DNA of 64,000 bases, from NCBI GenBank assembly GCA_002633025.1, contig NMRB01000983.1, forward strand, positions 179,713 through 243,712. The letters are read 5' to 3'. Position numbers and translations under genes: made by a program. Source of the stretch: Notospermus geniculatus. Lineage: Eukaryota; Nemertea; Pilidiophora; Heteronemertea; Lineidae. Shown piece after piece: positions 58,201 to 64,000 of the stretch. Within the stretch, counting starts at the first letter, position 1, and the number at the start of each line of letters is the position of its first letter. Under the pieces are notes generated by a model that was given only the letters and a program-made list of their open reading frames with translations, did not search any database and was not told where the DNA came from.

Positions 58201-61200
58201 GGGATTTTCGGGTCCGCATAATCACCTCAGTCAAATTGACACAGTAACAGGGTTGATTCCAAAACATATTTTCCATCTTCAAATATGCCAACTGGCAAAA
58301 CTACATTACATGCAGTCCGTAAACATGGTAGAAGTTTAATACCAATATGATTTTTTCTCTCAAGTTTTCTGATTGGCAAAACTACATGCAGTCAGTCAGA
58401 ACATACTGGCCCGTGTTCTACAAGCCTCCTTAACTCTAACGCCCACTTTAACCTTTTGTATTCTACCCAGCAAACAATACTAAAGGTAAACCTTAGAGTT
58501 ACGGAAGCTTCTAGAATATGGCCCATAGAATTCTCTTCAAATTTCCAGATTGGCAGAATTCTTTGCAGACGGATCATTTCCTGCAGAGCAGCTACATTGT
58601 TTTCTGTCTGCCCAATGAAGTTTACTTCATACCAGATGCTGCTAATGACAAGGGATGATGATGAGATGATGAGGAAGACCTCCTCAAAAAGCAAATGAAA
58701 GCTGAGAGCCATCAGATCTCAGAACCAGAAACCTGCTCCGAAAGCTCAACACCAATACCACACCAAAGTACTGGGTCCATGGTTAAAAGCAACACAAAAA
58801 CTGCACAATCCACCAGGGTCTCGCGGCTCTGTAGACACCACTGACTGTCAATTTTTCACTGAGGGATTATAGGCATTGAAGCAGGGTTAGTATGCAACTT
58901 TTAAGAACTACTGCTACTTTTGTATATTGCTGACAGCAACGATCACTTTTTAATACTGCATTCTTACAAAATTCAAAATGTCCACCCGCATAGGTAGCCA
59001 GCCATTGGCAATAAAAGAAACCTGTCCATCATCGTGTACCGGTATTTCATAGTTTGGTTCATTTCATGGAAAACTATACAAATACCACAGTTTTACAAAG
59101 TAGCCAGAGTTCTTAAAAGTTCACGCCACCAGAATAATAGATTCATTATAAAAAACTGTTATTTTGGGGGCAGCTGGACAGCAATAAACGAATTCGTCAT
59201 AAAATCCTCCAAACCACAAAAATAGCATGATAACGAGTAGGCCTAGCCCAGAAACTGTTTGGACTATTTGCAGTGGTATAAGAGTAAATAGGGATGAAAG
59301 CAAGAAGTCTTACTGCAATAGGACCACTTATGAGCCCATTACTATCCCTACAGTTTAGCATAACTTTTCGTTTTCAAGAGATGATGCCCATATTAGGTAA
59401 TTCTACATCATCCATAATTCAAATCAACCAGTCCACTTGTGCAGTATCATTTTTTGGACAAATCTGACCATATTTGGCACAGATTGCTCAGAATTACCAA
59501 AGGGACATCATGTCTTGTGCATCCAGAACCAATTTTGTTGCCAAAAATGTTGAAGAAGTGAAGAAGTAATAAAATTTCATACAGGTATATTATAATGATG
59601 ATTTAATTTTCTTAATTCAAACTGGTTCTGGATGCTCAATAGCGAATATGAAAACCCGACCTACCTAAAAGTTTAAATATCATAAACTGGATTTAAGTGC
59701 ATCCACGTTTACACTGACATGATGTGAGACCATGCGATTAGACTTACCTAAAAGGTCTTGATGAACTAAAGAAGCAACGAGTAAGGTGTTAAAATGACAT
59801 GAAATACTACCAGAACACAACACCATGCCATCCACGACATAAAGGAACTGCTCCATGGGAGAGTTTTCTCCTGCAAGTTGGCTCTCAATGGGCAATTCAC
59901 CATTATTGGTTGACAAAACCAATGCAACAAGTGATTGCCCATAGCTTTCTATGGTCAAGTTGCCCATAGAGAGCCAAACTGGAGCAGCGCCTTTAGCCTA
60001 AGAATCCATTCATGCGAATTTCAAGCAGTGCGATGCCGCATCCTTTGTCCATGACCAACGCTGTGGAAACAAACAATGGTTGCAGCGTCGCACCGCTAGA
60101 AATTCGCGGGGACGTGAATGGATTCTTTAGCCTTGGAGATGGTTGATGCAAGTGTACACAAGGACAAGACTACATGGTGATAAGCTAGCTTTATAAATGT
60201 GTTCTGACCTTGAAAAAAATGGAAAAAAAAGAAAATGCTACCAGGACACAACAAGGTAAAGATGGCTGATGAAAGTGAACAATGACATGACTACATGGTG
60301 ATAAGCTACATGTAGCTTTGATGTTTTTGTAGCTCCCTGGTCTTAAAGAGTTCAGTAAGATGTTACCAGAACACAACACCATGCCATCGCAACATAGAAA
60401 TGGGCAATGTGAGGGAACACAAGCTAAGGACTACAAGGTGATATGCTATTTTTAAAATCTTATGCTTTTTTATTCCTTGACCTTGACCTTTACCTTGAAG
60501 CAAGGTCAATTTGCCTACAATGCTGCACACTTTTTACATCCTATGGGGCAAATGCACACCAACACATCCAGGCATGTCAGTTGTGAGAAAGGTCAAGTTG
60601 TACACTAGTAACCCACAAAATGAAAACTAAATCATTCTCCTACTAAATCAGTTTCCTATTCCAAATTATGACTAAAATGCAAGTAGAAATAAAATTTTGA
60701 AATAAAAAGAAATTTTTTCCAAGCACACAGCGAAAGAAAATGTAAATGTTAATAAAAGTGGCACAAAAATGACTTAATTTCATGAATGTTAACAGAATTT
60801 ATATGAAAAGGAAAATATGCCTGAGTATCACATTCAAGTAGATGAAAATTCCATTCACAGAAATTACCAAGAAATTTCAAAGCTCCTCCAACCATGGAGG
60901 TATAAATACCTCCATGCTCCAACTGAATTTGGTATCCCGATTCCAAAATTGTGTATCAAATTCGAAATACTAAAACACCACGTCCAAAATATTAATGATT
61001 AAATTCCATTCATAAAATAGAGGTCATTATTTCCTTTCTACCATAACCTTAGCACAAGTTCTCGAGAACAGATCCGCAGTTTCAAAACATGCACTCATGG
61101 TGACCTCAGCTTAGAGTCCATTCCATCCAGCCTGGCAAAGGGTGACAGTGCATTTAAGTACAAATAGCTGTGCATGATGTACACATCATCCTTGCCTGGT

Positions 61201-63312
61201 TATTGTGAGATGGACAGCGGAGAATTGTGCACAAACTGCATAAAACCATGACATGGAAGGTTTTTACCTGCACGGGACAATTTCAAGATGGGATAGGTAA
61301 CGAGGGGCCATTTGTGCTATTCGTCTGTTAATGGAAATATTTTGGAGTCATTTGGTGTTGTCATGACTTTTTGCATTGTACATAAAATGATATTAACACT
61401 TTCACCGCCAGACTTTTTTCAACATTTTTTTAACATTTACCTAATTTTAATACAAAGTATCTCAATACAGGAAGGGGATAACTCCTAACACAATATACCA
61501 GCAGAACAAGGAAGTCGCCAGCTTCATTTTGATACCAATATATCTGCTATCAGTACGAAACTTTTATGAACATAGTCTGTAAATAATGCCGTTTTTTTCA
61601 TTTTTTCCACGAATATCAGAAAAAAATTAGAAAAATGCATTAGCGGCCATATTACGTAATGCATTCTCCAATAAAACGGATATTTCAAAACGATGTTACT
61701 CCAAAACCATTTGACCGATCTTCACGAAATTTTCTCCAGTTGTTCATGGTACTGCCATCTATATTACTGTGCAAAAACCACAAAAAAACGGAAAAAAACG
61801 GAAATTTCCGTTTTTGGCGGTGAAAGTGTTAATATCAAATGGAATGTACATTGGAAGCGAAGCATTCTGTGTGTACTGTACTGAAAATGTGTAGAGTTTC
61901 AGGTAGCGGCAAGACGAAAATTAAGAAAAGAAGGTTTTTGCCGAAGTTAGACAGTTTGGAATTTACTGTGATATGAAAAGGGGAAAACACTTCCCCAAAG
62001 AAAAAAAAAGAAAAGAGAGGTCATTTCCCCGCAGAAAAATGAGAGAAAATAGTTTACATTCTGTGAAGGAAGATGGCATGCCAGTGAAAAGGATAAGACA
62101 GAGATTTCAAAAATGAGTGTACAGTGAAGCACTGTAAGAAAGACAAAATTTTAAAAGTCGAATGTAGGTAGGACAGCCAGAGTAGGCTATAATGCAATGG
62201 AGCATTTAAACAAAATCAACTCGATTCCAAGACTACAATTTCAAACAAAATGTGGCACTATGCCCTCCTCTGCCCACTACAGCATATGCAACAAGTCCAT
62301 GTTACGTATGTCCAAGAGTACTGTGACATAATACATTATCTGAATATGTGCTGAAAAGGCATGGTACCAACTCAAGCTGGCCTAGTGTGTAGGTAGTAGA
62401 GCCTCATGTTGGCCTAGTGTGTAGATAGTACAGCATGTGGTCTTGTGGTAATGGAAAACTATCGGGTGTGATAAAGTGCAGAAAACACAGAGATATTCTG
62501 GAATCAATGACAACAATATGTATGTTTTCCTTTACAAGTCAATTAGGCCTAGGACAACAGATATGCGCTTAAGCTTTTGGAACTAAGACATTGAATAACC
62601 CATTAGGGTCAAGATGCACACAGAGGCAATTGTAAATAAACATGGCCGACGCTCAACTGAACTCACCTTAAATGGGCAGTTTGTGCCCGAGAGAGAAATC
62701 TGGATGACAAACTGAGTCGATGGCTCGGGAGGCGACCACGGTACTGTGAAGTCTGCCCGTTTTCATTTTCACTGGAATGAGGTGACACGGGCAACACAGG
62801 TGACGCCCCGATATTTTCAAACGTCTGCCGCAAAAATTCCTCCTGGAAATGTTAAAATGTTATTTCCATTTATTTCTGGCGTGAAAATAATGTGTTGGTC
62901 ACCCGACAGTAAAACTTACATCATCATGTAGCATATGAAATCTTCTTTTAATCTCATTACTTTTTTTCTTAAAATGAAGAGATCCAATGGTGATAAAAGC
63001 AACGTTTTTGTGTCTCATTATTCCTGTAGAAAAATGTACATGTAATTTTTTTCATGACGCAACGTCAACACCTAAAATGACATCGATGATGTTGTTTCGG
63101 TACAACTGCTCACAGCGCCGCCTTGTCAGGATAAACCACCGGGCGGGTTCCCCATTGATTTCTACTGACCTTCTCAGTGGCATCTTCGATGAACTCCTTG
63201 TTTGGATCGACAGGTGTCGTGGCAAGTGACGGGGGACCTGACGGAATGTCGTCCACAAATTCTTCATCACTATTGACGTCATCGACTGTCAGAGGTTCCG
63301 TGGTCTCAGATT
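42897..63312 (-). CDS. C-terminal part of a large Ser/Pro-rich protein, tentatively WDR62/MAPKBP1-like; 5' end beyond the window
   Basis: Ten minus-strand exons join in phase: 63312-63170, 62842-62667, 55657-55612, 54957-54850, 54232-54121, 51550-51401, 46714-45097, 44946-44870, 44209-44133, 43250-42897 (stop). They encode about 953 residues. The first two carry acidic and Pro-rich text (DDVNSDEEFVDDIPSGPP, EEFLRQTFENIG, RLPSHRLSLSSRFLSRAQ). The middle is disordered, Ser/Pro-rich and basic with many SP sites. The last ~145 residues look helical (QAVADVKKSMTKATNLYQRL, MLSILRDSFVEAHTKM, LEQYSQQLSDRVYTLVQAK). A disordered SP-rich tail ending in a helical oligomerisation region is the layout of the JNK-pathway scaffolds WDR62 and MAPKBP1, which have WD40 repeats at their N-terminus; those exons would lie to the right. 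The exon structure is well supported; the family name is an inference from memory. Confidence 0.75.
43737..43960. mobile_element. 224-bp MITE (family E, copy 2)
   Basis: The ends TACTGTAAAGCAAGATAATT and AATTTTCCTGCTTTACAGTA match the element at 40982-41220 in reverse orientation. It sits in the last intron of the Ser/Pro-rich gene. Confidence 0.85.
44293..44444. mobile_element. MITE-like element (family A, copy 3)
   Basis: Ends TTTAAAGCAAGGTTCACTGG and CCAATGAACCTTGCTTTA. The core shares TTTTCCGGATACGACAACGC (in reverse) with the copies at 2533 and 3520. Confidence 0.75.
44659..44847. mobile_element. MITE-like element (family B, copy 2)
   Basis: Opposite orientation to the copy at 7727-7893, with the shared core GAAACATTGAAATCTGC...TTTCAATGATTTGC. 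Its right part lies 23 bp from the exon at 44870-44946. Confidence 0.65.
45097..46714 (-). CDS. Large 1618-nt exon of the Ser/Pro-rich gene
   Basis: One uninterrupted exon of 538 codons plus split codons at both ends (acceptor TTTCTAG, donor AG|GTACGT). The content is low-complexity and disordered: poly-Ser/Pro, many Ser-Pro and Thr-Pro sites (SPPDSPRKEE, SPKSLRRSDSGCSSPR), basic clusters (SSPKKNKVKQRNRLSMP, SPRIKKKSETF) and acidic runs (LDLTDTDSDTEPGKK). The basic-then-SP segments are plausible MAP-kinase docking and phosphorylation sites, an inference only. No folded domain is visible. Confidence 0.88.
48019..48349. mobile_element. MITE family C copy with a second foldback element nested inside
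   Basis: The outer ends GGGCCGTATTCTGGAAGCTT and GCTTCTAGAATACGGGCC match the uninterrupted copy at 17641-17760. The inner segment, about 48046-48247, is its own inverted repeat (GCCGCACACTGGAGCTATCT / AGATAGCTCCAGTGTGCGGC, with repeated TGCTCAGCAGATAGCTC words) and is absent from the other two family C copies. The nested element is therefore the younger insertion. Confidence 0.85.
48368..48558. mobile_element. 191-bp foldback element (family F, copy 1)
   Basis: TATTATTTCACAGGAGTGAA at the left pairs with TTCACTCCTGTGAAATAATG at the right. The core GAATCCATTCACGCGAATTT...GCGGTGCGACG is shared with 59997-60133. Confidence 0.8.
49164..49362. mobile_element. 199-bp foldback element
   Basis: AATGGGGAATGCTGTCAGAG pairs with the right end GGCAGGAAAGTTCCCCATT; GTTAGCGGTCCAAGAACC and GTTCTTGGACCGCTAAC pair inside. 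TTTGACGTCAAAT words flank the centre. Confidence 0.7.
49555..49812. repeat. Dispersed repeat (family D, copy 2)
   Basis: A diverged, slightly shorter copy of 23379-23686. Immediately upstream (49500-49550) is a second dispersed repeat also seen at 13208-13260 (GTGAGG.GGTCT.GGAAA.CCCGT). Confidence 0.7.
50780..51209. mobile_element. 430-bp foldback element with ~110-bp arms
   Basis: TTAGTGAGGTTTAGCACCTT pairs with the complement AAGGTGGTAAACCTCGTTA, and pairing continues through GAATGAATTGCAGTCCGCT and ATCAAATCGTTTTTATCAAGG. The arms are about 90 percent alike. It lies about 190 bp downstream of the exon at 51401-51550. Confidence 0.8.
53241..53373. mobile_element. 133-bp MITE
   Basis: AAGGGCCGTTTCCACACGAG CGTTT pairs with the right end AAAACGCTCATGTGGAAACG GGC. 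The inner GATGCGTCAAATC and GAAGCGTCAAAAC words are also related. Confidence 0.75.
54407..54553. mobile_element. 147-bp MITE with long perfect arms
   Basis: ATTAGGGAGGTTGAGATCAG pairs with CTGATCTCAACCTCCCTAAT, followed by ACTTATCACGGATCCTTATA / TATAAGGATCCGTGATAAGT. The arms are about 45 bp. A ~30-bp repeat (AGTTACTAGAACAC..GTGGATTC) precedes it at 54280-54400. Confidence 0.85.
55281..55522. mobile_element. Foldback element
   Basis: ACTGAGCTAGTTCTCAGTACG pairs imperfectly with ACGTTTTGAGAACTAGCTCAGT. GAACGGGCTC/GGACGGGCTCGG words lie inside. The arms are short and the core non-coding. Confidence 0.6.
56157..56310. mobile_element. MITE-like element (family B, copy 3)
   Basis: A diverged copy of the element at 7727-7893 and 44659-44847 (GATTTGGGAAAAGAGGGGCG...GTGCTAGGAACATTGAAATC). 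Confidence 0.6.
58407..58526. mobile_element. MITE (family C, copy 3)
   Basis: Ends GGCCCGTGTTCTACAAGCCT and AAGCTTCTAGAATATGGCCC. It lies in reverse orientation to the copies at 17641 and 48019 (shared core CCACTTTAA.CTTTTGTATTCT). Confidence 0.8.
59997..60133. mobile_element. Foldback element (family F, copy 2)
   Basis: AGAATCCATTCATGCGAATT and AATTCGCGGGGACGTGAATGG ATTCT are inverted. The core shares TTGTCCATG and GCATC/GCAGCG words with 48368-48558. Confidence 0.65.
61391..61834. mobile_element. 444-bp foldback element
   Basis: ATTAACACTTTCACCGCCA pairs with TGGCGGTGAAAGTGTTAAT at the right end. The interior is AT-rich with short A-tract repeats and no recognisable gene. It lies in a 7-kb intron of the Ser/Pro-rich gene. 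Confidence 0.8.
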
Positions 63313-63822
63313 CTAGAGAAAGAGACAGGAAAAATAGGTATTAATTCTATCTATGGGTCTATTCTTCGTCAATTTCTCCTGAAAATTGACCAAAATTTCA
63401 CTTCACAAAAGTGTGTGAACTGGGGAAAAAAACAATCAAAATTTCACAGCAATCCGCTACCACTCTTTTTGGTAGCACCAAAATTACATGTACCAAAGAC
63501 AAATTTTCAGTCACATAATAAACAGTTTATGATCACAGTAGTGAAGTTATTTTGCACAGAGAAACTGAGGATGTGTGAACCTTTAGTTGTTTTATTTCCA
63601 ATGGGAAACATTCAATGGAAATCAAAAGATTTATGACGCTAAAACGAGATTTACACTGTCAAATTTGATCGAAATTTCCATGTCAATCGAGGCCCATGGC
63701 TTTCGAATATGAATTACCGGTATGTGTATACAAGAGCAACGCAGAGCGTGGCATATGCCCCCGACTGGTATGTTGTTTGTGGGCGAAGCAATCTGAAATT
63801 AATTGATGGAAACTCGATTTCA

Positions 63823-64000
63823 AGATGGCCACCATAGCCGCCATCTTGGATGGGCGCCAGAGCTGGTCATCGAAAGGAACCTTCCCCTCATAGATGCAAA
63901 CTGTCACCAAAAAATTCAGGGTGATTGTGCAAAGCGTTCTCAAGTTAATCAACGGAAGCCAATTTCAAGATGGCCACCATAGCCGCCATCTTGGATGGGC
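63823..64000. repeat. Repeated CAAGATGGCCACCATAGCCG unit at the right edge
   Basis: The ~33-bp string TTCAAGATGGCCACCATAGC...CATCTTGGATGGGC, itself palindromic (AAGATGGC / GCCATCTT), occurs at 63820-63854 and 63966-64000. The stretch between includes GAAAGGAACCTTCC, also found near 1560 and 2076, so this is part of the repeat family seen at the left edge. Confidence 0.7.

Noticed and set aside
1-64000. CRISPR arrays, bacterial operons, rRNA or tRNA genes
   Set aside because: No regularly spaced direct repeats with unique spacers and no RNA gene signatures were seen; spliced genes and transposon content show a eukaryotic genome.

Overview
Eukaryotic genomic DNA, probably from a marine invertebrate. 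Genes are split by short GT-AG exons, introns are long and repeat-filled, and the window is saturated with small inverted-repeat (MITE-like) elements. Palindromic words such as TACCGGTA, TAGGCCTA and TACATGTA recur far more than chance would give. I cannot name the species; an invertebrate deuterostome is my guess, not a result. There is one assembly gap (41602-42233).

Three conserved genes can be rebuilt exon by exon with every junction in phase. (1) An ABHD12-type alpha/beta-hydrolase (lysophosphatidylserine lipase family) runs on the minus strand from 30731 down to 12092. Its tiny terminal exon was not found. It carries two candidate mutually exclusive versions of one 77-nt exon. (2) GINS1 (PSF1), complete, runs on the plus strand from 31456 to 38996 in seven exons and encodes 195 aa. 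It is head-to-head with the ABHD12-like gene across about 0.7 kb, an arrangement I recall also from human chromosome 20. (3) The C-terminal half (ten exons, about 950 aa) of a large Ser/Pro-rich protein runs on the minus strand from 63312 down to 42897 and begins beyond the right edge. Its C-terminal helical region suggests, tentatively, the WDR62/MAPKBP1 scaffold family.

A tandem array of small secreted six-cysteine peptide genes (12.7-20.7 kb, plus strand) lies inside the last detected ABHD12 intron, antisense to the host gene. One copy is intact (17045-17868, 74 aa: signal peptide, two furin-type sites, knottin-like cysteine spacing). The others are an orphan second exon, an orphan first exon nearly identical to that of the intact gene, and a frameshifted copy. 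This array is the best candidate for an undescribed system.

Layout: 0-9 kb repeats only, including a 987-bp tandem duplication; 9.8-10.5 kb a transposon-like palindrome built of ~20-bp satellite units; 12.1-30.7 kb ABHD12-like gene with the nested peptide array; 30.7-31.5 kb shared promoter invaded by a foldback element; 31.5-39.0 kb GINS1; 39-42.9 kb repeats and gap; 42.9-63.3 kb Ser/Pro-rich gene.
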